In this document: in pieces, positions 8,866-17,263 of the stretch
Position numbering within the stretch: the stretch's first letter is position 1
Layout of the letters: each line of letters opens with the position of its first letter
Assembly (NCBI RefSeq): GCF_023806635.1
Contig: NZ_JAMTDQ010000071.1
Coordinates: 1 to 64,000 of the forward strand
Source of the DNA: Accumulibacter sp.
GTDB taxonomy: Bacteria > Pseudomonadota > Gammaproteobacteria > Burkholderiales > Rhodocyclaceae
Length of the DNA stretch: 64,000 nucleotides
Direction of reading: 5' to 3'
Translations under genes and position numbers: made by a program
Notes under the pieces: model-generated
What the model was told of the DNA's origin: nothing
The model's input: the letters and a program-made list of their open reading frames with translations, nothing else
Databases searched by the model: none

Positions 8866-9043
8866 GGAAGTTTTCTTCTACGTGACAAGCAATCTTATAC
8901 TCCGGCAGCCGCAGCGACAAACGAAGGCTGATCCACGCCCGCCCCGCATGGGGAAGCCGCCCGCCCGAACAGCCCGTCGCCCGCGCAAGCGCACTGCAGA
9001 CCGCCTATACTTCGGTTCTCGTCCGGCCAGATCGGAAACCCGC

Positions 9044-9694
9044 ATGATCGCTTCGCTGTCATCGGCGGCATCGACCGCGCCGTCGTTCCCGACCCGCCCG
9101 GTGCAGCAGCGCACCGGTGCCGGCGTGGCCACGGCCGATGGCGCGAGCGATGTCGCGCCGGCAAGCGAATCGGCTGCCGACCGGCCGGCGGTTGCTGCCG
9201 CCAGCGCGCAGGAGAAGGGCCAGCTCTCCGAGGCCGACCGCCAGCGCCTGCAGAGCCTGCAGCGAAGCGACCGCCAGGTGCGCGCGCACGAGATGGCGCA
9301 CGTCGCCGCTGGCGGCAGCCTGGTGCGCAGCGGCGCCAGCTTCAGCTACGCCATCGGTCCCGACGGCCAGCGCTATGCGGTCGGCGGCGAGGTCGCTATC
9401 GACACCTCGCCCGGACGCAATCCCGAGGAGACGCTCGACAAGGCAGCGCGGATCCGGGCTGCGGCACTGGCGCCGGCCGACCCGTCACCGCAGGATCGGC
9501 AGGTCGCGGCACTGGCGACGCGCCTGGCGATGCAGGCGAGCATGGAACTTGCGCTGCGGCGAGACGACACGGCCGGCGCCAGGGTGACGGCCGACAGTCG
9601 GGAAGGCAGCGCCGCAGCGGTCGCTGCCTACACCGGCGTCGCTGCTGCGGCGGCGGGCGAAGCGCCGGCCGCCGCCATAGACCTCTTCGCCTGA
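9044..9694 (+). CDS. SprA-related putative zinc metalloprotease
   Basis: 216 aa. The central block RAHEMAHVAAGG (HExxH-type at 82-86), followed by GxxFxYxxGPDGxxYAVGGEV-like sequence, is characteristic of the SprA-related putative metalloprotease catalytic family. N- and C-terminal regions are Ala/Pro-rich and of low complexity. I took the ATG at 9044; upstream in-frame sequence reads like non-coding Arg/Pro-rich translation. No signal peptide is seen. It is divergent from the sigma-54 activator, with 178 nt between them, and a short gap separates it from the OsmC gene. The substrate is unknown. Confidence 0.75.
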   Translation: MIASLSSAASTAPSFPTRPVQQRTGAGVATADGASDVAPASESAADRPAVAAASAQEKGQLSEADRQRLQSLQRSDRQVRAHEMAHVAAGGSLVRSGASFSYAIGPDGQRYAVGGEVAIDTSPGRNPEETLDKAARIRAAALAPADPSPQDRQVAALATRLAMQASMELALRRDDTAGARVTADSREGSAAAVAAYTGVAAAAAGEAPAAAIDLFA

Positions 9695-9710
9695 CCACCG
9701 GGAGCCAGCC

Positions 9711-10190
9711 ATGGCCGAATACTCCGCAGAAGTCCTCTGGTTGCGCGGCGAGCAGCCCTTCGTCGACAGCCGCTACAGCCGCCGCCACCTGCTGCGCTTC
9801 GACGGTGGCGTCGAGGTGCCGGCGTCGTCATCGCCGCACGTCGTGCCGCTGCCATTCTCGGATGCCGCTGCGGTAGACCCCGAAGAGGCCTTCGTCGCCT
9901 CGCTCGCGAGTTGCCACCTGCTCTGGTTCCTGGCGATCGCCGCCGGCCGCGGCTATCGGGTCGACCGCTACCGCGACCGGCCAACCGGAGTCATGGGCCG
10001 CAACGGCGAGGGGAAGCTGGCGATGACGCTGGTCATCCTGCGGCCCGAGGTGTGCTTCTCGGGTGATCGCCTGCCGACCGACGACGAAATCCGGCGGATG
10101 CATCACGCGGCGCACGAGGAGTGCTTCATCGCCAGTTCTGTACGCTCGGAAGTCCGCTGCGAGCCGGTCCTCGAGGCGCCGCCCGGCTGA
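9711..10190 (+). CDS. OsmC family peroxiredoxin-like protein
   Basis: 159 aa, the usual OsmC/Ohr size. The two family cysteines are present: C68 in SLASCHLLWFL and C138 in AHEECFIASS. OsmC proteins reduce organic hydroperoxides with this thiol pair in the cytoplasm. The gene starts 16 nt after the putative metalloprotease and may be co-transcribed with it. It could be a general OsmC-like protein rather than true Ohr, since the N-terminal Ohr signature is absent. Confidence 0.88.
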   Translation: MAEYSAEVLWLRGEQPFVDSRYSRRHLLRFDGGVEVPASSSPHVVPLPFSDAAAVDPEEAFVASLASCHLLWFLAIAAGRGYRVDRYRDRPTGVMGRNGEGKLAMTLVILRPEVCFSGDRLPTDDEIRRMHHAAHEECFIASSVRSEVRCEPVLEAPPG

Positions 10191-10242
10191 CGGGCGGCCC
10201 CTGCGTCGACCTGCCCGCGCCGCATATCGGCCCGGCCGCCGC

Positions 10243-11175
10243 CTACCCATGGTCGGCGACCGGCGTCAGCCAGCCGGCGCGCGCGGCGTCGTGTCCGCGG
10301 ACGCAGTCGAAGTAGCGTCGCTGCAGCTCGCGCGTCAGCGGCCCTGGGCGTCCGTCACTGACGCGCCGCCGGTCGACCTCGACCACCGGCACGATCTCGG
10401 CGGCGGTACCGGTGAGCAGGACTTCGTCGGCGCAGTACAGTTCGTCGCGCGTGACGCGCCGTGCCACCACCGGCAGCCCCATGTCGCCGGCGATGTCGAT
10501 GACGCTGCGGCGGGTGATGCCGTCGAGTGCCGAGCCGACTTCCGGTTCGAGCAACGTTCCCCGCCGGACGAGGAACAGGTTCTCGCTGGCGCCCTCGGCG
10601 ACGAAGCCGGCGGTGTCGAGCAGAATCGCCTCGTCGTAACCGTCGGCGCGCGCCTCGCGAGTGGCGAGGATCGAGTTCGTGTAGGTCGACACCGACTTCG
10701 CCCGGCACATCTGGACATTGACGTGATGCCGCGCGAACGACGAGACCCTGACGCGGATGCCGTCGTCCAGCGCCCGCTCGCCGAGGTAGGCGCGCCACGG
10801 CCAGGCGGCGATCATCGCATGCACGCGCGCGCCGACCGGGTCGAGGCCGACCTTCTCGGCGCCGAGGAAGAGCAGCGGGCGGATGTAGCCGGCGTCGAGG
10901 CGATTGCGGGCGATGATCCGGCGACAGGCGTCGGCGAGCGTCAGGTGATCGAAGCCGTGCGCCAGACCGAGGATGTGCGCCGATTCGAGCAGCCGCTGCA
11001 GGTGCTCGTCAAGCCGGAAGATCGCCGGCCCGCTGGCCGTCGCGTAGGCGCGAATCCCCTCGAAGACGCCGAGACCGTAGTGCAGCGTGTGTGTCAGCAC
11101 GTGCACCCGGGCCTCGCGCCAGGGAACGACCTCACCGTCCAGCCAGATGCAGCCATCCTGATCTTCGCCGCTCAT
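10243..11175 (-). CDS. ilvE: Branched-chain amino acid aminotransferase
   Basis: 310 aa, class IV PLP-dependent aminotransferase that interconverts Leu/Ile/Val with their 2-oxo acids. Visible marks are the N-terminal GEVVPWREARVHVLTH, the GVFEGIRAY block, the PLP-lysine region RAKSVSTYTNS and the GFVAEGASENLF cofactor loop. The ATG at 11175 is preceded by GGAGAAGG, a strong ribosome binding site, which favours it over the in-frame start at 11271. Convergent with osmC. Single-gene unit as far as the sequence shows. Confidence 0.95.
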   Translation of the reverse strand: MSGEDQDGCIWLDGEVVPWREARVHVLTHTLHYGLGVFEGIRAYATASGPAIFRLDEHLQRLLESAHILGLAHGFDHLTLADACRRIIARNRLDAGYIRPLLFLGAEKVGLDPVGARVHAMIAAWPWRAYLGERALDDGIRVRVSSFARHHVNVQMCRAKSVSTYTNSILATREARADGYDEAILLDTAGFVAEGASENLFLVRRGTLLEPEVGSALDGITRRSVIDIAGDMGLPVVARRVTRDELYCADEVLLTGTAAEIVPVVEVDRRRVSDGRPGPLTRELQRRYFDCVRGHDAARAGWLTPVADHG

Positions 11176-11357
11176 TGCCTTCTCCCGCGTTGTCTGTGGA
11201 GAGCAGAGCATCGCAGCGACCACCGACCGTGACAAACGAAAAGACTGCAGGTGAGGATGAGCCGGATTCATGCGCGCGGCCTTGGCTGCGGCCGCGTATC
11301 GCCGCCCTCAGCCGCCGCTCATCGCCCCTTCGCTGCGCGATCGGTCCGTCCGCGCCA

Positions 11358-12263
11358 CTACCCCGCGCCACCGCCGCCCGCCGGCGACGCCGGTTGCGCC
11401 GCCGCCAGCAGCCAGTGGACGAAGGCCATTGCCGACGGCCGCGAGGGCGCGTCGGGCGCGAGCAGCACGTGGTATCCACGGTCGAGCGCGGCGACCGCGA
11501 AGGGCTGCATCAGGCTGCCGGCCTCCAGGTGCGGCTCGACCAGGCGGCGCGGGCACAGGGCGACGCCGTGACCGGCGGCGGCGGCTTCGATCATCATCAC
11601 CGCGTCGTCGAAACGGACACCGCCCGCCGGTTCGGGCCAGTCGAGGCCGGCGGCCTCCAGCCACGGGCGCCAGGGCAGGATCGGGTGGTGCAACAGGCAG
11701 GCGCGGGCGAGATCCACGGGCTCGTCCAGCCCGCCGACGCGGGCCGGGTAAGCCGGACTGCAGACCGTCACCAGGACTTCGTCCGACATCTTGAAACTCG
11801 CCAGCCCGGGCCATTGGCCGTCGCCGTAGCGCACACCGACGTCGACCTCGCCCGAACGGATGGTGCCGAGCTGGGTCGACGTCGAGAGGATCAGGTCGAC
11901 AGCCGGGTGCTGGCGCTGGAAGTCGGCGAGGCGGCTGACCAGCCACTTGCTGCCGATCGCCGGTGCGACGCTGACGCGCAGTTCGTGCCGCGCGCCGTGG
12001 GCGATGGCGCGCGTCGCGCTTTCGATGTCGGCGAGTGCGCTGCGGATGCTGGCGAGGTAGGCCTCGCCCGGCGGTGTCAGGACGATGTTGCGGTTCAGGC
12101 GCAGGAAGAGGCGGACGCCGAGATCGTCCTCGAGCTGCCTGATGCGATGGCTGACTGCCGACTGCGTGACACAGAGTTCTGCGGCCGCCTTGACGAAGGA
12201 CTGCTGCCGGGCCGCTGCCTCGAAGGCCTCGAGGGCATGCATCGGCGGCAGGCGGAAGGCCAT
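11358..12263 (-). CDS. LysR-family transcriptional regulator, GcvA-like
   Basis: 301 aa. The N-terminus MAFRLPPMHALEAFEAAAR and the winged HTH (AELCVTQSAVSHRIRQLE, about 27-45) are typical of GcvA/AmpR-like LysR regulators. The rest is the periplasmic-binding-like effector domain, ending in a Gly/Ala tail. The target is unknown; GcvA-type proteins often control amino-acid or drug-resistance genes. Starts are possible at 12263 or 12242 (second Met). Same strand as ilvE, 182 nt upstream of it, so regulation of ilvE is possible but unproven. Confidence 0.88.
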   Translation of the reverse strand: MAFRLPPMHALEAFEAAARQQSFVKAAAELCVTQSAVSHRIRQLEDDLGVRLFLRLNRNIVLTPPGEAYLASIRSALADIESATRAIAHGARHELRVSVAPAIGSKWLVSRLADFQRQHPAVDLILSTSTQLGTIRSGEVDVGVRYGDGQWPGLASFKMSDEVLVTVCSPAYPARVGGLDEPVDLARACLLHHPILPWRPWLEAAGLDWPEPAGGVRFDDAVMMIEAAAAGHGVALCPRRLVEPHLEAGSLMQPFAVAALDRGYHVLLAPDAPSRPSAMAFVHWLLAAAQPASPAGGGGAG

Positions 12264-12370
12264 CGGGCTCAGTGGTGGCGAGGCAGCCGACCGCGCGCCC
12301 GGTCGGCGGCGCCGCTTGCCCGCTCACTGCGGGCATCCCGGGCTGCTGGCGACGCCTTCCTCGCCACCGC

Positions 12371-13210
12371 TCAGATGCGACCGAGCACGACTTCGACGAC
12401 GAAGCGGCTGCCGATGTAGGCCAGCAGCAGGACCATGAAGCCGGCCAGGGTCCAGCGCATCGCGATGCGCCCGCGCCAGCCATAAACGCGACGCCCGACC
12501 AGCAGCGCGGCGAAGATCGCCCACGAGGCGAAGGCAAAGAGGGTCTTGTGATCGAGCGCCGCCGCCTTGCCGAAGATCTCCTCCGAGAACCACACACCGC
12601 TGACGAGGGCGACGGTCAGCAGGCCGAACGCCACCGTGATCATGCGAAACAGCAGCGCCTCCATGCTCAGGATCGGCGGCAGGCTGCTCAGGCTGCGGGT
12701 CATCGAGCGCTGGTGCAGCTTGCGTTCGGCAAAGCCCATGAAGACCGCGTGCAACGCCGACAGGGTGAACAGGCTGTAGGCGAGCATCGCCGCCAGGAAG
12801 TGAACGAGGAAACCCCAGCCGCCGGCATGGCCGATGACGCGCAACTGCGGGAAGATTGCCGGCGCCGCCGCACCGGCTGCGGCGAGCGGCAGGACCATCG
12901 GCTGCAGGCCGTCCATGCGCGAACGAAAACTCTCCAGCCAGTAGATCAGCACCGCCAGCCAGAGCATCAACGACAGCGCGTAGCTGAACGAGAAGCGCAT
13001 GCCGCCGCCAGCGAAAACCCCCTGATAGAGACCGAAACCCTGGATCAGCAGCGCGACGACGATCGCTGCCCGCTCCCACGGCTGCATCGGCAGCGTCACC
13101 AGCGAGTGCTCGCTCTCGCGCCAGCGCGTGTGCCAGAAATGCATCCCGAGGGCAGCGTAGAGCAGCGACGAAACGACGTGCGGCAGCAGGTGCAGTAGAA
13201 TGTCGGGCAT
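12371..13210 (-). CDS. CcsA/HemX-like cytochrome c assembly membrane protein (YpjD type)
   Basis: 279 aa, about eight predicted membrane segments. It carries the cytochrome c assembly family pattern with histidines at LLHLLPH (N-terminus), VHFLAAMLAYSLF and the ALDHKT loop near the C-terminus. These proteins are related to CcsA/CcmC haem handlers. The E. coli homologue YpjD has no firmly assigned role. It is divergent from ffh with only 30 nt between starts, an arrangement I recall as common in betaproteobacteria. Confidence 0.88.
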   Translation of the reverse strand: MPDILLHLLPHVVSSLLYAALGMHFWHTRWRESEHSLVTLPMQPWERAAIVVALLIQGFGLYQGVFAGGGMRFSFSYALSLMLWLAVLIYWLESFRSRMDGLQPMVLPLAAAGAAAPAIFPQLRVIGHAGGWGFLVHFLAAMLAYSLFTLSALHAVFMGFAERKLHQRSMTRSLSSLPPILSMEALLFRMITVAFGLLTVALVSGVWFSEEIFGKAAALDHKTLFAFASWAIFAALLVGRRVYGWRGRIAMRWTLAGFMVLLLAYIGSRFVVEVVLGRI

Positions 13211-13240
13211 TTTTCGAGTTTACACCAAGCCGGAATCCAG

Positions 13241-14596
13241 ATGCTCGACAACCTGACCCAACGCCTTTCGCGCGTCATGAAGACGCTGCGCGGTGAAGCG
13301 CGCCTGACCGAGTCAAACATCGCCGATGCCTTGCGCGAGGTCCGCCTCGCCCTGCTCGAAGCCGATGTCGCCCTGCCCGCAGTCAAGCACCTGATCGCCG
13401 CGGTGAAGGAGAAGGCCGTCGGCGAGGAAGTCATCGGCTCGCTGAGCCCCGGGCAGGCGCTGGTGGGCGTCGTGCACCGCGAGTTGACGCAACTGATGGG
13501 CGAGGCGCACACGGGCCTCAACCTCGCGACGCAACCACCGGCGATCGTCCTCATGGCCGGCCTGCAGGGATCGGGCAAGACGACCACCGTCGCCAAGCTG
13601 GCGAAACTCTTGCGCGAAACGCTGAGGAAGAAGGTCCTGGTCGTCTCCTGCGACGTCTATCGGCCAGCCGCCATCGAGCAGTTGAAGACCGTTGCCGGCC
13701 AGGCCGGGGCAGATTTCTTCCCATCGACCGCCAGCGAGAAGCCGGTCGACATCGCGCGCAACGCGGTCGACTGGGCACGGCGCCACTACCATGACGTGCT
13801 GCTGGTGGATACGGCCGGCCGCCTGTCGATCGACGAGGCGATGATGAAGGAGATCGCCGAGCTGCACGCGGCGATCCGGCCGATCGAGACGCTCTTCGTC
13901 GTCGATGCGATGCAGGGCCAGGACGCGATCAACACCGCGCGCGCCTTCAACGAAGCCCTGCCGCTGACCGGCGTCATCCTCACCAAGCTCGACGGTGATG
14001 CGCGTGGCGGTGCCGCCCTGTCGGTCCGCCACGTCACCGGGCGGCCGATCAAGTACGCCGGCGTCGGCGAAAAGCTGACCGGCATCGAGGCCTTCCACCC
14101 CGAACGGATGGCCTCGCGCATTCTCGGCATGGGCGACGTGCTGTCGCTGATCGAGGAGGCGAAGAAGGGCATCGACGAAGAGAAGGCGATCGAGTTCGCG
14201 CGCAAGCTGAAATCGGGCAAGACCTTCGACCTCAACGATTTCAAGGACCAGATGGGCCAGATGCGCAGGATGGGCGGGCTGTCGTCGATGCTCGAGAAGC
14301 TGCCGGCGCAGTTCTCGCAGGCAGCCGGTCAGTTGCCCGCCGGTGGTGAGGAGAAGGCAGTGGCACGCATCGAGGGGATCATCAACTCGATGACGCCGGC
14401 CGAGCGCAGCCACCCCGAACTGCTCAAGGCCGCGCGCAAGCGGCGCGTCGCACTGGGTGCCGGCGTGCAGGTGCAGGAAGTCAACCGCCTGTTGAAGCAG
14501 TTCGAGCAGACGCAGAAGATGATGAAGCAGTTCTCGCGTGGCGGCATGGCGCAGCTGATGCGCGGTCTCAAGGGCATGCTGCCGGGGATGCGCTGA
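13241..14596 (+). CDS. ffh: Signal recognition particle GTPase Ffh
   Basis: 451 aa. Binds 4.5S RNA and delivers signal-anchor-bearing ribosomes to FtsY at the inner membrane. The N domain starts MLDNLTQRLSRVMKTLRG. The G domain has the P-loop GLQGSGKTTT (near 107), DTAGRL, and TKLDGDARGG. The Met-rich M domain closes with MKQFSRGGMAQLMRG and a GMLPGMR tail. Length is normal for the family. Convergent with the lytic transglycosylase gene, 27 nt apart. Confidence 0.97.
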   Translation: MLDNLTQRLSRVMKTLRGEARLTESNIADALREVRLALLEADVALPAVKHLIAAVKEKAVGEEVIGSLSPGQALVGVVHRELTQLMGEAHTGLNLATQPPAIVLMAGLQGSGKTTTVAKLAKLLRETLRKKVLVVSCDVYRPAAIEQLKTVAGQAGADFFPSTASEKPVDIARNAVDWARRHYHDVLLVDTAGRLSIDEAMMKEIAELHAAIRPIETLFVVDAMQGQDAINTARAFNEALPLTGVILTKLDGDARGGAALSVRHVTGRPIKYAGVGEKLTGIEAFHPERMASRILGMGDVLSLIEEAKKGIDEEKAIEFARKLKSGKTFDLNDFKDQMGQMRRMGGLSSMLEKLPAQFSQAAGQLPAGGEEKAVARIEGIINSMTPAERSHPELLKAARKRRVALGAGVQVQEVNRLLKQFEQTQKMMKQFSRGGMAQLMRGLKGMLPGMR

Positions 14597-14623
14597 CGGC
14601 GAACGTGCCGGCGGGATGGCGGG

Positions 14624-15226
14624 TCAGCGCATCGCCAGGTTGCGTTTGTTGTATGACCAGTGCGTCTGCCAGGCGGCGCGCACCATGTTCGGGTACTGCG
14701 GCTGGCCGAGGCTGCCGTTGTAGCGGCCAAGCGCCCGGTAGAGATCGCCGCGTTCGATGTCGAGGTAGTGACGCAGGATCGTGCAACCGTAACGCAGGTT
14801 GGTGCGCAGGTGGAAAAGATTGTCCTCGCTGCCGCCGACGAGCCTGACCCAGAACGGCATCACCTGCATGAAGCCGCGAGCACCGGCGGTGGACACGGCA
14901 TACTTCTTGAACCCGCTCTCGACCTGGATCAGCCCGAGCACCAGTTGCGGGTCGAGCCCGGCGCGCGTCGCCTCGTAATGCACGGCGCGCAGGAAGTCCA
15001 GACGTGCGTCGCGATCGGGCATCCGTTTCTCGAGCCGCTGCGACATCTCGCTCAGCCAGCCGATGGCCTCCGTCGAATCGGTGAATGAACTGCGTGGCGG
15101 CGCGCGATCGGAAACCGTGCGAGAAAGGGCGGCGCGCACGCTTGCCGACAGCGGCTCATACTTCTGCGCCCCGGCGTGCACCGCAAGCGGCAGCAGCAGG
15201 GCGGCGAGAGCGATCAGGCAGCGCAC
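14624..15226 (-). CDS. SLT-domain lytic transglycosylase
   Basis: 200 aa with an N-terminal signal peptide ([20 protein letters not shown]). The transglycosylase SLT domain shows the catalytic glutamate in [13 protein letters not shown], then [15 protein letters not shown] and RYNGS, all standard for this fold. It would cleave murein in the periplasm. The start is GTG at 15226, which overlaps the last 13 nt of proS, so the two are translationally coupled. The pairing proS-SLT appears to be an operon. Confidence 0.93.
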   Translation of the reverse strand: MRCLIALAALLLPLAVHAGAQKYEPLSASVRAALSRTVSDRAPPRSSFTDSTEAIGWLSEMSQRLEKRMPDRDARLDFLRAVHYEATRAGLDPQLVLGLIQVESGFKKYAVSTAGARGFMQVMPFWVRLVGGSEDNLFHLRTNLRYGCTILRHYLDIERGDLYRALGRYNGSLGQPQYPNMVRAAWQTHWSYNKRNLAMR

Positions 15227-16938
15227 AGGCGGTCCTGCAGGAAGCGGCCGATCCCGGCCATGGCGACCATCTGCGGCTCGGCGTCGAGGCGTCCCTTGTA
15301 CTCGAAACGGCCTTCGGCGAGGCCGCGCTCGCCGACGACGACGCGATGCGGTACGCCGATCAGTTCCATTTCGGCGAACATCACCCCCGGTCTTTCGTTG
15401 CGGTCATCGAGCAGGACGTCGACACCGGCAGCGACCAGTTCGGCGTAGAGCGCATCGGCAGCCGCCTTGACGGCGGCACTCTTGCCGTAGCCCATCGGGA
15501 CGATGCACACGGCGAAGGGAGCGATCGCCGCCGGGAAGACGATGCCACGCTCGTCGTGCCCCTGCTCGATGGCGGCTCCGACGATGCGCGTGACGCCAAT
15601 GCCGTAGCAACCCATCTCCATGATGCGGCTCTGCCCCCCTTCGTCGAGGAAGCTGCACTTCAGCGCCTCGGCATACTTTCTCCGCAACTGGAAAATGTGG
15701 CCAACCTCGATGCCGCGGCAGAGTTCCAGCCGCCCCTTGCCATCGGGCGATGGATCACCGGCGACGACGTTGCGCAGGTCGCCGACCCGCGTCGGCTCCG
15801 GCAGGTCGCGACCGAAGTTGACGCCGGTCAGGTGAAACCCGGCCTCGTTGGCGCCACAGACGAAATCGCCCATCGCCGCCACGCTGCGGTCGGCATGGAT
15901 CGCGATGCCGCTGATGCCGACCGGGCCGATGTACCCCGGCTGGCAGCCGAGCGCCGCTTGGATCTCGTCGTCGCGCGCGAAGCGGAATTCGCCGAGCAGC
16001 TTTTGCGCCTTCAGCTCGTTCAGGCTGTGATCGCCGCGCAGCAGGATCATTGTGAACCCGCCGGCGACACCCTCGCTCCCGGCCAGGACGACTGCGATCG
16101 CCTTCACCGTCGTCTGCAGCGCGACCCCCAGCAGATCGGCCACGTCCTCGCAGCGGGTGCGACCGGGCGTCGCCACCTTCTGCAGCGCGCTGCCGGCAGG
16201 CGGGCGGTCGCCCGCCGGTGCCAGCGCCTCCGCCAGCTCGACGTTGGCCGCGTAATCGGATTGCGGACAGTAGGCCAGCGCGTCCTCGCCCGAATCGGCG
16301 AGCACGTGGAACTCGTGCGACCCGGTACCGCCGATCGAGCCGGTGTCGGCGGCGACGGCGCGGAACTTCAGGCCCAGGCGATCGAAGATGCGCGTGTAGG
16401 TCGCGAACATGTTGCGATACTCGCGCTGCAGGTCGTCGAAGCTGGCGTGAAACGAGTAACCGTCCTTCATCAGGAACTCGCGCCCGCGCATGACGCCGAA
16501 GCGGGGCCGGATCTCGTCGCGGAACTTGACCTGGATCTGGTAGAAGTGGAGGGGCAATTGACGGTAGCTCTTCACCTCACGACGCACGACGTCGGTGATC
16601 ACCTCCTCGTGCGTCGGACCGATGACGAAATCCCGCTGGTGCCGATCCTTGCAGCGCAGAAGCTCGGGACCGTATTTCTCCCAGCGCCCGGATTCCTGCC
16701 ACAGCTCACCCGGTTGAACGGCCGGCATCGACAGCTCGATGGCACCGGCGCGGTCCATCTCTTCACGGACGATCGCCTCGACCTTGCGCACGACACGCAA
16801 GCCGACCGGCATCCAGGTGTAGATGCCCCCCGCCAGCCGCTTGATCATGCCGGCGCGCAGCATGAGCTTGTGGCTGACCACCTCGGCGTCAGCGGGCGCC
16901 TCCTTGAGCGTTGACAGAAAGAACCGTGAAGTGCGCAT
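15214..16938 (-). CDS. proS: Prolyl-tRNA synthetase
   Basis: 574 aa, the bacterial-type ProRS with the inserted editing domain between class II motifs 2 and 3. The N-terminus [19 protein letters not shown] and motif 1 ([14 protein letters not shown]) are typical. Motif 2 [20 protein letters not shown] and the C-terminal [10 protein letters not shown] are also clear. It charges tRNA-Pro in the cytoplasm. The lytic transglycosylase gene follows with overlapping codons. Confidence 0.97.
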   Translation of the reverse strand: MRTSRFFLSTLKEAPADAEVVSHKLMLRAGMIKRLAGGIYTWMPVGLRVVRKVEAIVREEMDRAGAIELSMPAVQPGELWQESGRWEKYGPELLRCKDRHQRDFVIGPTHEEVITDVVRREVKSYRQLPLHFYQIQVKFRDEIRPRFGVMRGREFLMKDGYSFHASFDDLQREYRNMFATYTRIFDRLGLKFRAVAADTGSIGGTGSHEFHVLADSGEDALAYCPQSDYAANVELAEALAPAGDRPPAGSALQKVATPGRTRCEDVADLLGVALQTTVKAIAVVLAGSEGVAGGFTMILLRGDHSLNELKAQKLLGEFRFARDDEIQAALGCQPGYIGPVGISGIAIHADRSVAAMGDFVCGANEAGFHLTGVNFGRDLPEPTRVGDLRNVVAGDPSPDGKGRLELCRGIEVGHIFQLRRKYAEALKCSFLDEGGQSRIMEMGCYGIGVTRIVGAAIEQGHDERGIVFPAAIAPFAVCIVPMGYGKSAAVKAAADALYAELVAAGVDVLLDDRNERPGVMFAEMELIGVPHRVVVGERGLAEGRFEYKGRLDAEPQMVAMAGIGRFLQDRLCAA

Positions 16939-17263
16939 CGGGATCGGCGGCAGACGAAAGAAAACCGCGATTCTACTGGACGGATGACGAAAAAGGTTGC
17001 GCTGGCTGCCCGCCGCCTGCCGCCACCCGCCGGCGCCGGGCAGATTCTCGGCCAGCCGGGCGGAAGCGCCCGGCGGCCATTCGCCGTGCTATATTCCGCG
17101 CCGGCGGCACGGGCCACTGCCCGCGACGGCGCCGGCAGCCGGTGCCGGCCGTGCCGGCGACAGGATGCGGGGCACCTGCCGCGCCGCTCCCGGATCTCCG
17201 CGACGCGCGCCGACCGGCGACCGGGACCGCGGCGCTCGCCGGCATCGACGACAACGGCAGGAC
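16939..17263. other. Divergent intergenic region between proS and the Hsp70 gene
   Basis: 325 nt holding the divergent promoters of proS (minus) and the Hsp70-like gene (plus). A TATATT around 17090 could be a -10 element for the plus strand; no convincing -35 partner was identified. It is very GC-rich with several short CCGGC-type inverted repeats. No gene is seen. Confidence 0.5.
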